From positions 1 through 64,000 of the forward strand of contig JAREWP010000061.1 in the NCBI GenBank assembly GCA_029001845.1: a DNA stretch of 64,000 nt, given 5' to 3'. The DNA is from Candidatus Magnetocorallium paracelense. Its GTDB lineage: Bacteria; Nitrospirota; Thermodesulfovibrionia; Thermodesulfovibrionales; Magnetobacteriaceae. Made by a program: the position numbers and the translations under genes. Below the pieces are notes generated by a model. The model ran no database searches and was not told the origin of the DNA. It worked only from the letters and a program-made list of their open reading frames with translations. Positions 1 to 11,100 of the stretch are shown in pieces. The number at the start of each line of letters is the position of its first letter. Position 1 is the first letter of the stretch.

Positions 1-1
1 A

Positions 2-478
2 GTGAAAGTTGGAGAAGAGGTGGAGATAGTAGGGCTTGGAGAGACGAGGAAGACAGTGGCCACGGGAGTGGAGATGTTCAGGAAGCTTTTGGATGAAGGA
101 AGGGCGGGAGATAATGTGGGAGTGTTGTTGAGAGGAGTCGGGAAGGACGAGGTTGAGAGGGGTCAGGTGCTTGCAAAGCCGGGGACGATAACACCGCATA
201 CGAAATTTAAGGCGGAAGTATATGTATTGACAAAGGAAGAGGGGGGGAGGCATACGCCGTTTTTTAACGGTTACAGGCCGCAGATATATTTCAGGACAAC
301 CGATGTGACGGGAGTTACAACGCTGCCTGAGGGAGTGGAGATGGTGATGCCCGGAGACAATGTAAATCTGTCTGTAGAGTTGATCGGCCCTATCGCTATG
401 GAGAAGGAGCTGAGGTTTGCCATAAGGGAAGGAGGAAAGACCGTCGGCGCCGGCGTCGTTACCGAGATCATTGAGTAG
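2..478 (+). CDS. tuf: Elongation factor Tu, C-terminal part (cut by window edge)
   Basis: This is the 3' part of the EF-Tu gene. The GTPase domain lies outside the window, and translation is already in frame at base 2. The 158 residues cover most of beta-barrel domain 2 and all of domain 3, with typical EF-Tu stretches such as [35 protein letters not shown] and the terminal [13 protein letters not shown]-Tu carries aminoacyl-tRNA to the ribosome. It heads the block followed by rpmG, tRNA-Trp and secE, a common bacterial order. The first 300 or so bases are strikingly purine- and G-rich, with agg, ggg and gtg codons. The following genes prefer aga, gga and gaa. Identity is certain; only the N-terminus is missing. 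Confidence 0.97.
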   Translation: MKVGEEVEIVGLGETRKTVATGVEMFRKLLDEGRAGDNVGVLLRGVGKDEVERGQVLAKPGTITPHTKFKAEVYVLTKEEGGRHTPFFNGYRPQIYFRTTDVTGVTTLPEGVEMVMPGDNVNLSVELIGPIAMEKELRFAIREGGKTVGAGVVTEIIE

Positions 479-495
479 AAAGGAATTTAGTTAGA

Positions 496-648
496 ATGAG
501 GGATATTATATTACTTCAGTGTCCGGACTGTAAGAATAAAAATTATTCTACAATGAAGAACAAAAAGAAAACTACAGGTAAACTTCAATTAAACAAATAC
601 TGCAGACATTGCAGACATCATACGAAACACAAAGAAACCAAGGCGTAA
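496..648 (+). CDS. rpmG: 50S ribosomal protein L33
   Basis: A 50-residue basic protein begins [12 protein letters not shown] and ends KETKA. It has two Cys pairs (CPDC and CRHC) that form the zinc ribbon of the Zn-binding (C+) type of L33. The length and the position between tuf and secE are standard for rpmG. L33 is a small protein of the large ribosomal subunit near the E site. The start is the ATG at 496, 18 bases after the tuf stop, with a weak AGGA at 480-483. The assignment rests on length, the Cys pattern and the gene order. Confidence 0.93.
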   Translation: MRDIILLQCPDCKNKNYSTMKNKKKTTGKLQLNKYCRHCRHHTKHKETKA

Positions 649-670
649 GCACCGTGTATCTTTCAGTTGC

Positions 671-746
671 AGGCCAGTAGCTCTAACGGCAGAGCGCCGG
701 ACTCCAAATCCGAGGGTTGGGGGTTCAAATCCCTCCTGGCCTGCCA
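671..746 (+). tRNA. tRNA-Trp (CCA anticodon)
   Basis: A 76-nt cloverleaf with encoded 3' CCA. The acceptor arms AGGCCAG and CTGGCCT pair perfectly, followed by discriminator G and CCA. The D-arm is GCTC/GAGC. The anticodon loop CTCCAAA gives anticodon CCA, and the T-loop is TTCAAAT with a GGGGG/CCCTC stem. The first pair of the anticodon stem is a C-A mismatch. tRNA-Trp just upstream of secE is a widely conserved arrangement. Confidence 0.97.
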
Positions 747-794
747 AATCTTTTCGCCCATTATTAAAAGGCGTTCACAAAGAGTAGGCTAATA

Positions 795-980
795 ATGATT
801 GAGAAAATCAAGACCTTTTTTAAAGAGGTAAAGATAGAGACCAAAAAAGTTGTGTTTCCCAATAAAGACGAGCTTATCGGCTCTACATGGGTGGTAATTT
901 TATCGGTTTTAATTATATCATTTTTTTTGGGAATAGTAGATTTCGGTTTGTCTAAAGCCGTTGAGTCGATTGTTAACTAA
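795..980 (+). CDS. secE: Preprotein translocase subunit SecE
   Basis: A 61-residue protein with the SecE layout: an amphipathic N-terminal helix (residues 1-30, with KEVKIETKKVVFP), then one transmembrane helix (about 31-52, VVILSVLIISFFLGIVDFGL). The short single-span form is the common bacterial SecE. It clamps SecY in the inner-membrane SecYEG channel. It lies between tRNA-Trp and nusG, as in most bacteria. The ATG at 795 is preceded by a purine-rich stretch with GTAGG; no better start exists. Confidence 0.95.
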   Translation: MIEKIKTFFKEVKIETKKVVFPNKDELIGSTWVVILSVLIISFFLGIVDFGLSKAVESIVN

Positions 981-1085
981 GTTGTTAAGTACAGTCCTAA
1001 TATTAAAATTTTAAGGTGCTTTTGCTGCTTAATTTAAATATTATAATTCAGATTTAATCAGCGATCCTAAAGAGAAATATTTATT

Positions 1086-1610
1086 ATGGAAAAACAATGG
1101 TACGTGGTACATACTTATTCCGGCTACGAGCAACAGGTAAAAGTCAGCATAGAGGATAAGATAACAAGAAAGGGTCTTGACGATAAGATTTCCGAGATTA
1201 TTATACCTTCGGAAAAGGTGGTGGAACTTAAACGCGGTAAAAAGAGGGAAAGCGATAAGAAATTTTATCCCGGTTATATACTCGTACAAATGGAGCTTGA
1301 CGATTTAACCTGGCATATTATAAAAAACACACCAAAAGTAACCGGCTTCATAGGCGGTACAAAACCGATAGCCCTTCCGGAAGAGGAAGTGGAACTGATT
1401 TTGTTACAGCAGGAAAAGGGCTTTGTCCATGAGATTAAAATGCAATATGAGAAAGGGGACAACGTTAGGATAACGGACGGACCTTTTTCCAACTTCAACG
1501 GCTATGTAGATGAAGTAGACATGGATCACGGCAGACTTAAGGTGATGGTGAGCATTTTTGGCAGACTTACTCCGGTTGCTCTCGGTTTTCATCAAGTCGA
1601 GAAGAGCTGA
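1086..1610 (+). CDS. nusG: Transcription termination/antitermination protein NusG
   Basis: The 174-residue protein starts with WYVVHTYSGYEQQV, the NusG NGN-domain signature. It has the family stretch FYPGYILVQM near residue 60 and a C-terminal KOW domain (about 118-174) with VRITDGPFSNFNGYVDEVD. NusG binds RNA polymerase, and its KOW domain contacts Rho or ribosomal S10. The length matches the family. It is followed 33 bases later by rplK, so secE-nusG-rplK probably share transcripts. Confidence 0.97.
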   Translation: MEKQWYVVHTYSGYEQQVKVSIEDKITRKGLDDKISEIIIPSEKVVELKRGKKRESDKKFYPGYILVQMELDDLTWHIIKNTPKVTGFIGGTKPIALPEEEVELILLQQEKGFVHEIKMQYEKGDNVRITDGPFSNFNGYVDEVDMDHGRLKVMVSIFGRLTPVALGFHQVEKS

Positions 1611-1643
1611 ATAGTAAAGAATTTTAACAGGGGGATTTAGTAG

Positions 1644-2072
1644 ATGGCTAAAGAAGTAATGGCTTTGGTAAAAATACAGATAAAGGCCGGTGCGGCTAAC
1701 CCTGCTCCGCCTGTAGGTCCTGCCCTTGGTCCTCACGGGATCAATATCATGGATTTTTGCAAACAATTTAATGCAAAGACCGAGAAAATGGGAGACACTA
1801 TCGTACCCGTTGTTCTTACTATATACAAAGACAGGAGCTTTTCCTTCATTACAAAGACGCCTCCTGCCTCTGAACTTTTAAAAAAGGCCGCCGGTATTAT
1901 TAAAGGTTCCGGTACTCCCAATAAAGATAAGGTAGGAAAGGTGACTCTCGATCAGATCCGGGAAATTGCCAAGACCAAGATGCCTGACCTTAATGCCTAT
2001 TCAGTAGATCAGGCAGTAGAGAACATAAAAGGCACGGCCAGGAGTATGGGTGTCGAGGTGGTTGAGAATTAG
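1644..2072 (+). CDS. rplK: 50S ribosomal protein L11
   Basis: A 142-residue L11 with the expected proline-rich N-terminal segment ([25 protein letters not shown]) and a C-terminal rRNA-binding domain ending in [12 protein letters not shown]11 forms the GTPase-associated centre with 23S rRNA and is required for stringent-factor activation. The ATG at 1644 follows an AGGGGGA ribosome-binding site. rplA starts 21 bases downstream, so the classical L11-L1 pair is intact. Confidence 0.97.
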   Translation: MAKEVMALVKIQIKAGAANPAPPVGPALGPHGINIMDFCKQFNAKTEKMGDTIVPVVLTIYKDRSFSFITKTPPASELLKKAAGIIKGSGTPNKDKVGKVTLDQIREIAKTKMPDLNAYSVDQAVENIKGTARSMGVEVVEN

Positions 2073-2093
2073 AAAATCAAGAGAGGTTGTGTT

Positions 2094-2789
2094 ATGGGAA
2101 AAAAATATAACGAAGTTTTAAAAAATATCGAAAAAGATAAGGAATATACGATTAACGAGTCACTGGAACTGCTCAAGAAAATTTCCTTCGTAAAATTCGA
2201 CGAAACCGTCGATATAGCTTTAAATCTGGGCGTTGATCCAAGAAAGTCAGACCAAATGGTCAGAGGGTATGTCGTATTGCCGCATGGCACCGGTAAACAG
2301 GTGAGAGTGCTGGTTTTCGCCAAAGGCGAAAAAGAAAAGGAGGCCTCCGAGGCCGGAGCCGATTTTGTAGGCGCTGAAGATATGGCGGAGAAGATTCAAA
2401 AGGGGTGGCTTGATTTCGACAAAGCTGTTTCGACACCCGATCTGATGGGTATCGTAGGAAGGCTCGGTAAGATTCTGGGCCCCAGAGGGATGATGCCTAA
2501 TCCCAAAACAGGAACCGTGACGTTTGATCTTAAAGCCGCTATACAGGAGATTAAAGCCGGAAAGGTGGATTACAAAGTTGAAAAGGGGGGAATCATCCAT
2601 TTGCCGGTAGGTAAGCTTTCATTTGATATCGATAAACTTGTAGAGAATACAAAAGTTGCTGTGGACTCGGTCATTAAAGCAAAGCCGCAAACAAGCAAAG
2701 GCAGGTATTTAAAGCAGATCACCCTCTCATCCACCATGGGGCCCGGTTTAAATGTCGATATTTCTACTCTCACTTCTTCCAGGGTGTGA
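2094..2789 (+). CDS. rplA: 50S ribosomal protein L1
   Basis: A 231-residue L1 of normal length. Recognisable parts are the N-terminal [20 protein letters not shown], the [11 protein letters not shown] region and the conserved [15 protein letters not shown] motif (about residues 127-141). The C-terminus contains [27 protein letters not shown]1 forms the mobile stalk at the E site and in many bacteria represses the L11 operon by binding its mRNA. It sits directly after rplK and before the L10 leader. Confidence 0.97.
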   Translation: MGKKYNEVLKNIEKDKEYTINESLELLKKISFVKFDETVDIALNLGVDPRKSDQMVRGYVVLPHGTGKQVRVLVFAKGEKEKEASEAGADFVGAEDMAEKIQKGWLDFDKAVSTPDLMGIVGRLGKILGPRGMMPNPKTGTVTFDLKAAIQEIKAGKVDYKVEKGGIIHLPVGKLSFDIDKLVENTKVAVDSVIKAKPQTSKGRYLKQITLSSTMGPGLNVDISTLTSSRV

Positions 2790-2799
2790 TTAAAGTTAA

Positions 2800-2880
2800 A
2801 GGGAGTATATGCTGAAGGCTGTCACGGCCGGGGCGTACTTTAACCGAGGAATTTAAAGCCCTTTAACTGAAGGGCAAAAC
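2800..2880 (+). promoter_or_regulatory. Probable L10 leader (autoregulatory mRNA structure)
   Basis: The 150-base gap between rplA and rplJ holds several potential hairpins (for example GCCCTT...AAGGGC at about 2857-2875 and GGCTGTCACGGCC) around a conserved-looking GAGGAATTTAAA segment. Across bacteria this position carries the L10 leader, which is bound by the L10-(L12)4 complex to control rplJ-rplL translation. The call rests on position plus visible hairpins. A covariance-model match was not run. Confidence 0.5.
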
Positions 2881-2942
2881 TTATATTATTTTGTTATTTT
2901 TATAAATTTAATTTTATACAATCTCTTGAATTGGGGGATAAA

Positions 2943-3467
2943 TTGAATAAAACAGAAAAAGAAAAGTTGGTTAATGACTTAAATAAAAAGTTTTCAGCGG
3001 CAACTTCTTTGGTTTTTACCGATTATAAAGGTTTAAATGTCGAAGAAATAACTCAGTTTCGATCCTTATTAAGAAAATCTAATGTTGAGTACAGAGTTGT
3101 AAAAAATACGTTGGCTAAGATTGCGGCTAAAGAGACGCCTGTTGAGATGGCGACTGAATTGTTTAAAGGACCTGTAGCTGTTGTCATTGGCTATGACGAA
3201 CCTTCCGTTGCAACGAAAATAGTGCTGAATTATGCAAAAGGCAATGAGAAACTGCAAGTACTCCAAAGCCTTGTGGAAGGTCAGTTGTTTTCCGAGCAGG
3301 ATTTAAAACGGGTTGCAGAGCTTCCTTCCAAAGAGGTTCTTCTATCACAGCTTCTTTCAGGAATGTCCTCTCCGGCAAGCAAACTTGCAAGCGCCTTACA
3401 GGCTACGATCAGCAGATTCGCATATGCTTTAAACGCCTTGAAGGATTTAAAAGAGAAAGAGGATTAA
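2943..3467 (+). CDS. rplJ: 50S ribosomal protein L10
   Basis: The L10 protein base of the L7/L12 stalk, about 174 residues. I choose the TTG at 2943 (MNKTEKEKLVNDLNKKF). It matches the usual L10 N-terminus and lies 5 to 6 bases after a GGGGGA Shine-Dalgarno at 2933-2938. The in-frame TTG at 2931 would put that site inside the gene. Family stretches include TDYKGLNVEEIT, RVVKNTLAKIA and, at the C-terminus, the helix that binds L12 dimers. It is preceded by the probable L10 leader and followed by rplL. Confidence 0.95.
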   Translation: MNKTEKEKLVNDLNKKFSAATSLVFTDYKGLNVEEITQFRSLLRKSNVEYRVVKNTLAKIAAKETPVEMATELFKGPVAVVIGYDEPSVATKIVLNYAKGNEKLQVLQSLVEGQLFSEQDLKRVAELPSKEVLLSQLLSGMSSPASKLASALQATISRFAYALNALKDLKEKED

Positions 3468-3625
3468 ATTTTAATTTAACCTATAACACAGGAAATCAAA
3501 ATAAATATAAACTATTCCCGGGAAAAGTCTTCAATCAGTCATTACTGCGTATTTATTCTTTCTTCTGAATTCTGACTCCCAAGTAGTTATCATAAATAAA
3601 ATATTTAAAATAAGGAGGCCTACAG

Positions 3626-4012
3626 ATGTCACAGGTTACCAAGGAACAGGTTTTTGATTTTATCGATAATATGACCATTATCCAGATGTCGGATTTTATT
3701 AAAGAGTTTGAAGAGAGGTACGGTGTTACGGCGGCAGCTCCGGTAGCCATTGCAGCAGCACCGGGAGGCGATGCTCAGGAAGCAGCTCCTGCTGAAGAGA
3801 AGACCAGTTTTAATGTTGTACTGGCCTCAGTGGGAGATAAAAAGATTCAGGTTATCAAGGTTGTGAGAGAAATTACCGGGCTTGGTCTTAAGGAGGCAAA
3901 GGAACTGGTGGACAGTGCGCCTAAAGAGGTTAAAGAGGGGGTTTCAAAAGAAGAAGCCGAGAGTGTCAAGGCTAAGATCGAAGAGCAGGGAGCTACAGTG
4001 GAAATAAAGTAA
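3626..4012 (+). CDS. rplL: 50S ribosomal protein L7/L12
   Basis: A 128-residue stalk protein. The N-terminal dimerisation helices (about 1-35) are followed by an Ala/Pro-rich hinge (about 36-60, [23 protein letters not shown]). The C-terminal factor-binding domain has [29 protein letters not shown]12 recruits and stimulates translation GTPases. A strong AAGGAGG lies 7 bases before the ATG at 3626. The rplJ-rplL gap (158 bases) is long but shows no clear terminator. Confidence 0.97.
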   Translation: MSQVTKEQVFDFIDNMTIIQMSDFIKEFEERYGVTAAAPVAIAAAPGGDAQEAAPAEEKTSFNVVLASVGDKKIQVIKVVREITGLGLKEAKELVDSAPKEVKEGVSKEEAESVKAKIEEQGATVEIK

Positions 4013-4056
4013 GCCTCAAAATTTTTTTTATTTCTCATTTCCGAGAGAGGAGTGAC

Positions 4057-7000
4057 ATGGGAGAAATTTTACGTGAGAGGGTAAATCTTGGCAAGGCCGC
4101 AAGCACCATTGAAGTACCCAATCTAATCGAGATACAGCAGAATTCCTATAAAAGTTTCCTTCAAAAAGAAGCCTCCCCTGAAGACAGAAAGAATATGGGG
4201 CTTGAGGCTGCCCTTAGAAGCGTTTTTCCTATTGTGGACTATAATGAAACAGCTTCCATAGAGTACTTGGGTTATTTTATCTCCGATACAAAGTACTCCG
4301 TCAGGGAGTGTATTAACAAAGGTCTTACCTACGCCGCACCTATAAAGATAAAAGTGAGATTGAACTTATGGGAAACCGGTGAAAATATGCAGAAAAAACT
4401 CAGGGAATCCAGAGAAGAAGATGTTTTCATAGGTGAATTTCCATTGATGACCAACACCGGCACTTTTATTATAAATGGTATAGAGAGAGTTATTGTGAGC
4501 CAGCTCCACAGATCTCCGGGCGTCTATTTCAGCAGCGATAAGACTAAGGTTCAAAGCGGAAGCAGGATGTTGTATACGGCAAGAGTCATTCCATCAAGAG
4601 GCTCATGGCTTGACTTTGAGTTTGACACCAAAGATATTTTATACGTCAGGATCGACAGGAGGAGGAAACTCCCCGCCACTATTGTTTTAAAGGCCCTGGG
4701 GTACTCGAACGAGCAATTACTGGAGATTTTTTACCCTGTCGAAGAAATCAGAATACTCGACAGCGGCGGCTTTACCAGAAAAGTAAGCAATATCCTGGCG
4801 GGAATCAAAAGTAATAAGTTGATAGCCGATCCATCTACAGGGGATGTTATAGTAAAAGAAAGCGGCAAGATAACGAAGGCTGCTCTGAGAAAATTAATTA
4901 ATGCCGGGGTGGACGATATTCCGATTTCAAGAGATGAAATAGTTGGAAGAATCAGTCTTAAGGATGTTGTCGATCCTGACACCGGCGAGGTAATAATCGA
5001 GGGAAACGAGATTATTACCGAACAGGTTTTCGAGGAAATACTCTCTTTAAACATCGAAACACTGCAACTGCTCTTTATCGACAACTCCCGATATCTCTCG
5101 ACTTTACGTGATACTCTGCTAATCGATAAGGTTACGACCAAAGAAGACGCCCTGATCGAAATTTACAAAAAATTGAGGCCCGGCGAACCTTCAACAGTCG
5201 ATGCATCCAAAGTTTTGTTCGAGGGATTGTTTTTTGATGACAAGAGATACGATCTTACACCTGTGGGGAGATTGAAGCTGAACACAAGGTTAGACCTCGA
5301 TATTCCTCTGGAGAAAACCGTATTGACAGATACCGACATTATACAGATTATCAAGTACCTCCTTGCTTTACGAACAGGAATGGGCGAGGTAGACGACATA
5401 GATCATTTGGGAAACAGAAGAATCAGAAGTGTTGGCGAACTTCTGGAAAATCAGTTCAGAATAGGGCTTGTAAGGATGGAGAGGGCAATAAAAGAAAAGA
5501 TGATGATTACAGATATTGACGATGTTATGCCCCATGACATAATAAATGCAAAGCCTGTTTTGGCAGCGATAAAAGAATTTTTCAGTTCCAGCCAGCTTAG
5601 TCAGTTTATGGATCAGACAAATCCGCTTTCCGAGATTACTCATAAAAGGAGACTGTCAGCCCTTGGCCCCGGCGGTCTGTCAAGAGAGAGAGTCGGATTT
5701 GAAGTAAGAGACGTTCACCCTACACACTATGGAAGAATTTGTCCAATTGAGACTCCTGAAGGGCCTAATATCGGACTAATTACTTCTTTGGCGACCTATG
5801 CCAGAGTAAATGAGTACGGTTTTCTGGAAGCTCCCTACAGAAAGGTTATTAATGGCATTGTTACCAATGAAATAGAATACCTTGCCGCAATAGATGGCGA
5901 GAGATCCATTATCGCAGAAGCGACTTCTCCAATAGACGAAAACGGCGCTTTGATGGGAGACGCCATTTCGGCGAGAATTGGAGGGGACTTAAAGATTTTT
6001 ACACGTGACGAAATACAATATATGGATGTATCGCCCAAGCAGATAGTAGGTGTCTCGGCTTCAATGATTCCCTTTCTCGAAAATGATGATGCAAACAGAG
6101 CGCTGATGGGCTCCAATATGCAAAGACAGGCCGTACCTTTGTTGCACACGGAGGCTCCCATTGTCGGTACCGGAATAGAATCCGTAGCTGCAAGAGACTC
6201 CGGCGCCGTGGTGCTGGCGAAAAGAGACGGTGTGGTAGAGAAAGCAGATACCAATCGTATTTTGATTAGAGGAAAGGATAACAGTACAGTCGATATCTAC
6301 AATCTGGTTAAGTTTGCAAGATCGAATCAGGCTACATGTATAAATCAGAGACCTAATGTAAATATCGGTACAGTCGTAAAAAAAGGTGATGTTATTGCAG
6401 ACGGTCCTTCTACGAATATGGGTGAGCTCTCTCTTGGTAAAAATGTACTCGTAGCTTTTATGCCTTGGGGCGGTTACAATTTTGAAGACGCTATTCTGCT
6501 TAGCGAAAGGCTGGTTAAGGATGATGTTTTTACATCTATTCAGATAGAGGAGTTCGAGGTTGAAGCAAGAGATACAAAACTCGGGCCTGAGGAAATCACA
6601 AAGGACATACCGAATGTTGGTGAGGAGGCTCTGGCGAACCTTGATGAAAGCGGTATTATATATATAGGGGCCGAAGTGAAACCGGGCGATATACTGGTGG
6701 GAAAAATAACCCCCAAAGGGGAAACGCAACTGACGTCGGAGGAAAAGCTTCTGCGGGCCATATTCGGAGAAAAAGCTGAGGAAGTTAAGGAGACCTGCCT
6801 CTATGTACCTCCCGGAGTGAAAGGTGTTGTTGTAGATGTAAAAGTTTTCTCCAGAAGAGGTATTAAAAAAGATAAAAGGGCGTTAAGTATCGAAGAGTGT
6901 GAGATAAAGAGTTTAGAAAGAGATCTGGAAGAGGAGAGCAGGATTATTAATGACGGAATTCAGAATAAGATACGGGTCATTCTTACAGGTAAAAGGGTAG

Positions 7001-7986
7001 CCGAGGATTTAAGAGATGAAAGCACAAGGAAGGTATTATGCGCCAGGAACGATCACCTGGACGAGGAGAGTGTAAAATTAATAAGCGACAAGAAATTAAA
7101 ACGTTTAAAATTAGTAGAGGAAGAGGCTAATGACGAGATAGAGTATATCCTGAACGAGGGTAAATTCTATTTAAAAAAACTCCAGGCTCAGTTCGATGAA
7201 AAAATCGACAGACTGAAAAAAGGCGATGAACTTCCGCCAGGTGTGAATAAGCTCATTAAAGTTTATATTGCAATGAAACGTAAAATTCAGGCCGGCGATA
7301 AAATGGCTGGCAGGCACGGTAATAAAGGCGTCGTATCCATGGTGCTTCCCGAAGAGGAGATGCCTTATCTCCCTGACGGAACTCCTGTCGATATAGTTCT
7401 TAATCCCCTTGGCGTACCTTCGAGAATGAATGTCGGTCAAATACTCGAGACCCATCTCGGTTGGGCTGCCAAAGCAATGAATATACATGTAGCCTCTCCT
7501 GTTTTTGACGGCCCTCGAGAAGAGGATGTCAGGGATATGCTGAAAAAGGCCAATCTGCCGGAAACGGGACAAACTATTCTGTACGACGGTAAAACAGGAG
7601 AACCTTTTGATAGACCGGTTACAGTGGGGTACATGTATATAATCAAACTGAATCATCTTGTTGAAGATAAGATACATGCCAGATCTATAGGTCCATATTC
7701 ACTTGTTACTCAACAGCCTCTGGGAGGTAAAGCGCAGTTCGGCGGCCAGAGACTGGGAGAGATGGAGGTATGGGCGTTAGAGGCTTATGGCGCAGCCTAT
7801 TCACTCCAGGAATTTCTTACCGTAAAGAGCGACGATGTCACAGGCAGGGCAAAGATGTATGAAGCAATCGTTAAAGGCAATGCTACTCTTGACCCCGGTG
7901 TTCCGGAGTCTTTTCATGTCTTGATAAAAGAACTTCAAAGCCTCTGTCTGGATGTGGAACTGCTTGAAAAAAAGTCTAAAAAATAA
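4057..7986 (+). CDS. rpoB: DNA-directed RNA polymerase subunit beta
   Basis: A 1309-residue beta subunit of normal length. The rifampicin-binding cluster (about residues 508-535) reads [16 protein letters not shown] then [12 protein letters not shown], with wild-type residues at the usual resistance positions. [11 protein letters not shown] and the [13 protein letters not shown] segment are present, and the C-terminus carries [12 protein letters not shown] and [12 protein letters not shown] strong GAGAGGAG precedes the ATG at 4057. It follows rplL by 44 bases and precedes rpoC. No fusion to rpoC is present. Confidence 0.98.
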   Translation: MGEILRERVNLGKAASTIEVPNLIEIQQNSYKSFLQKEASPEDRKNMGLEAALRSVFPIVDYNETASIEYLGYFISDTKYSVRECINKGLTYAAPIKIKVRLNLWETGENMQKKLRESREEDVFIGEFPLMTNTGTFIINGIERVIVSQLHRSPGVYFSSDKTKVQSGSRMLYTARVIPSRGSWLDFEFDTKDILYVRIDRRRKLPATIVLKALGYSNEQLLEIFYPVEEIRILDSGGFTRKVSNILAGIKSNKLIADPSTGDVIVKESGKITKAALRKLINAGVDDIPISRDEIVGRISLKDVVDPDTGEVIIEGNEIITEQVFEEILSLNIETLQLLFIDNSRYLSTLRDTLLIDKVTTKEDALIEIYKKLRPGEPSTVDASKVLFEGLFFDDKRYDLTPVGRLKLNTRLDLDIPLEKTVLTDTDIIQIIKYLLALRTGMGEVDDIDHLGNRRIRSVGELLENQFRIGLVRMERAIKEKMMITDIDDVMPHDIINAKPVLAAIKEFFSSSQLSQFMDQTNPLSEITHKRRLSALGPGGLSRERVGFEVRDVHPTHYGRICPIETPEGPNIGLITSLATYARVNEYGFLEAPYRKVINGIVTNEIEYLAAIDGERSIIAEATSPIDENGALMGDAISARIGGDLKIFTRDEIQYMDVSPKQIVGVSASMIPFLENDDANRALMGSNMQRQAVPLLHTEAPIVGTGIESVAARDSGAVVLAKRDGVVEKADTNRILIRGKDNSTVDIYNLVKFARSNQATCINQRPNVNIGTVVKKGDVIADGPSTNMGELSLGKNVLVAFMPWGGYNFEDAILLSERLVKDDVFTSIQIEEFEVEARDTKLGPEEITKDIPNVGEEALANLDESGIIYIGAEVKPGDILVGKITPKGETQLTSEEKLLRAIFGEKAEEVKETCLYVPPGVKGVVVDVKVFSRRGIKKDKRALSIEECEIKSLERDLEEESRIINDGIQNKIRVILTGKRVAEDLRDESTRKVLCARNDHLDEESVKLISDKKLKRLKLVEEEANDEIEYILNEGKFYLKKLQAQFDEKIDRLKKGDELPPGVNKLIKVYIAMKRKIQAGDKMAGRHGNKGVVSMVLPEEEMPYLPDGTPVDIVLNPLGVPSRMNVGQILETHLGWAAKAMNIHVASPVFDGPREEDVRDMLKKANLPETGQTILYDGKTGEPFDRPVTVGYMYIIKLNHLVEDKIHARSIGPYSLVTQQPLGGKAQFGGQRLGEMEVWALEAYGAAYSLQEFLTVKSDDVTGRAKMYEAIVKGNATLDPGVPESFHVLIKELQSLCLDVELLEKKSKK

Positions 7987-8146
7987 GCGGACGCAAAGAT
8001 CAGAATCGGATACATTTACCGCATTTCGCGGCATATGTCAACCAGGTGCTAACTATCGAATATTGAACAGGGAATTTTCATGATGTATTTTATCTTTCCC
8101 TGCATCATCTTTGCACCCGACAACTATTACAGGGGAGACTTATTTG

Positions 8147-11100
8147 ATGAATAATGTATATACCTATTTTCAAAAGCCTAAAAATCCCAGAGACTTCGAA
8201 GCTTTACGTATAAAACTGGCTTCTCCGGACAGAATAAGAGAGCTGTCATTTGGCGAGGTCAAGAAGCCGGAGACAATTAATTACAGAACTTTCAGACCGG
8301 AAAAGGACGGCCTCTTTTGTGCAAAGATTTTTGGTCCTGTTAAGGACTGGGAGTGTATATGCGGTAAATACAAAAGAATGAAGCACAGGGGAGTTGTTTG
8401 CGATAAATGTGGTGTTGAGGTGATTCAGGCAAAGGTGAGACGAGAACGTCTGGCTCATATCGAATTATGCACTCCAGTGGCGCATATCTGGTTTCTCAAA
8501 GGCGTACCAAGCAGGATCGGGCTGGTACTTGATATGACCATAAAAAACCTTGAAAAGGTGTTGTATTTCGAAAGCTATATTGTAGTCGATCCCGGAGATA
8601 CTCTTCTCAAAGAAAAACAGGTTCTCAGTGAAGAGGAGTATAAAAAATTCAGCGCCGAGTATGGAACCGCTTTTAAGGCCGGTATGGGCGCCGAAGCTAT
8701 CAGAGAACTGCTTCGTAAGATAGACATAAACGATATGGTTAAGGAACTTAGAGAGAAGATACAGCAGGACGGCTCCATGGGCATAAAAAAGAGGCTCCAT
8801 AAACGTTTAAGAATGTTGGAAGCTTTCAGACACTCCGATAATAAGCCTGAATGGATGATTCTTGACGTTATTCCCGTTCTTCCTCCGGACTTAAGGCCGC
8901 TTGTGCCCCTTGAGGGCGGCAGATTCGCCACTTCGGATCTGAACGATCTTTACAGACGCGTTATTAACAGAAACAACAGGTTAAAAAGACTTATTGATTT
9001 AAAAGCTCCAAGTGTCATAATAAAGAACGAAAAGAGGATGCTTCAGGAGGCTGTCGATTCACTGTTCGATAACACAAAAAGAGCTAAAATGATTAAGAGC
9101 TCTACAAAAAGGGCTCCTAAATCATTAAGCGATATGATTAAAGGAAAACAGGGACGCTTCAGACAGAATCTCCTGGGTAAAAGAGTCGACTATTCAGGCC
9201 GATCCGTTGTTGTCGTAGGCCCGGAATTGAAATTACACCAATGCGGACTGCCGAAACTCATGGCCTTGGAATTATTTAAACCTTTTATTTTTAATAAGCT
9301 CGAAGAAAAGGGATTTGTTACAACCATAAAGCAGGCAAAGAAGTTTGTGGAAATAGAGAGGCCCGAGATATGGGACGCTCTGGAAGAGGTAATCGAAGAG
9401 CATCCTGTTTTGCTTAACAGAGCACCTACCCTTCACAGGCTGGGTATTCAGGCATTCGATCCCGTGCTTATAGAGGGAAAGGCGATTAAACTTCACCCTT
9501 TAGTGTGTACTGCATATAACGCCGATTTTGACGGCGATCAGATGGCTGTTCATGTACCGCTTTCCATAGAGGCTCAGATAGAGGCAAGAGTATTAATGAT
9601 GTCAGTGAACAATCTCCTTTCTCCCGCCAGCGGGAAGCCTATCGTGTTACCTACACAGGATATGGTTTTGGGAATGTATTATCTTACAAAGGAGAGAGAG
9701 GGCGCAGAGGGCGAAGGGAAGATATTTTATTCGTCTGAAGAGGTCAGACTGGCTTACGATGCGGGAATAGTTCATGAACATGCCGGTATTAAGGTCAGGA
9801 TTAAGGGCGTTATATACGAGACAACGGTAGGCAGGGTATTATTAAACGAGATCGTACCTGAAGAAATACCATATTCCATGGTAAACAGGGTGATGACCAA
9901 AAAGGCTATACAAAACCTGATCGATTACTCTTACAGGTACGCCAGCAAGACCAAAACCGTAATTTTTCTTGACGATCTTAAAAAACTCGGATTCGATTAC
10001 GCCACAAAATCGGGAATATCCATTTGTATCTCCGATATGCACATACCTTCTAAAAAGGCATCCATACTAAAAGATGCGGAGCATGAGGTTATTGAGGTGT
10101 ATAAACAATATTCCGATGGTTTGATAACTCAGGGCGAGAGATATAATAAGGTTATTGATATTTGGGCGAATGTAACCGAAATGGTTGCTGAAGAGATGAT
10201 GGCGGAACTGGGAGCCGAGGACGGTAAGGACCTGACTGAAAAGGAACTGAAAGACAGCAGGGATTTTAACAGTATTTTTATGATGGCCGACTCCGGGGCA
10301 AGAGGTTCCGCAGCCCAGATAAGACAGCTTGCCGGAATGAGGGGATTGATGGCGAAACCATCGGGAGAGATTATCGAGACGCCGATTACTGCCAATTTCA
10401 GAGAGGGGTTATCTCCTCTTCAATATTTTATCTCTACCCACGGAGCACGTAAGGGACTTGCAGATACTGCTTTAAAAACCGCTAACTCAGGTTACCTTAC
10501 AAGAAGGCTTGTAGACGTTGCTCAGGATGTGATAATAACCGAAATCGACTGTGGAACTACTGAAGGAATTATCGTTGCAGCCCTTATAGAGGGAGGAGAG
10601 ATTATTCAACCTCTTGAGGAGAGGCTTTTCGGACGTATCACTGCGGAAGATATTCTCGATCCCATTACAAAACAGCTTATCGCTCCAAGAAATCTGGAGA
10701 TAGATGAAGATTCTGTAAAGAAGCTTACAGATATTGGTATAGACAGGGTTAAGATCAGATCGGTTCTTACCTGTCAGACAAAATTCGGGGTTTGCAGCTA
10801 CTGCTACGGCAGAGATCTCACTAGACATGAAATGATAGGCATCGGAGAGGCTGCCGGAATTATTGCAGCTCAGTCTATTGGAGAACCGGGCACTCAGCTT
10901 ACAATGAGGACTTTTCATATAGGAGGAACAGCTACTAAGATTATCGAACAGGCTGTACTTGAGGTAAAGCATTCCGGCACTGTAAAGTTTGTAGACCTTA
11001 ATTTTGTTGTAAACAGAGAGGGTCTTTTGGTCGTACTTAACAGAAATGCCGTGATCGCCATAACGGACCCTGACGGACGTGAAAGGGAGAAGTACAATAT

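Noticed and set aside
6061-6729. 222-residue minus-strand frame inside rpoB
   Set aside because: Shadow of rpoB; no RBS, composition unlike a protein-coding gene.
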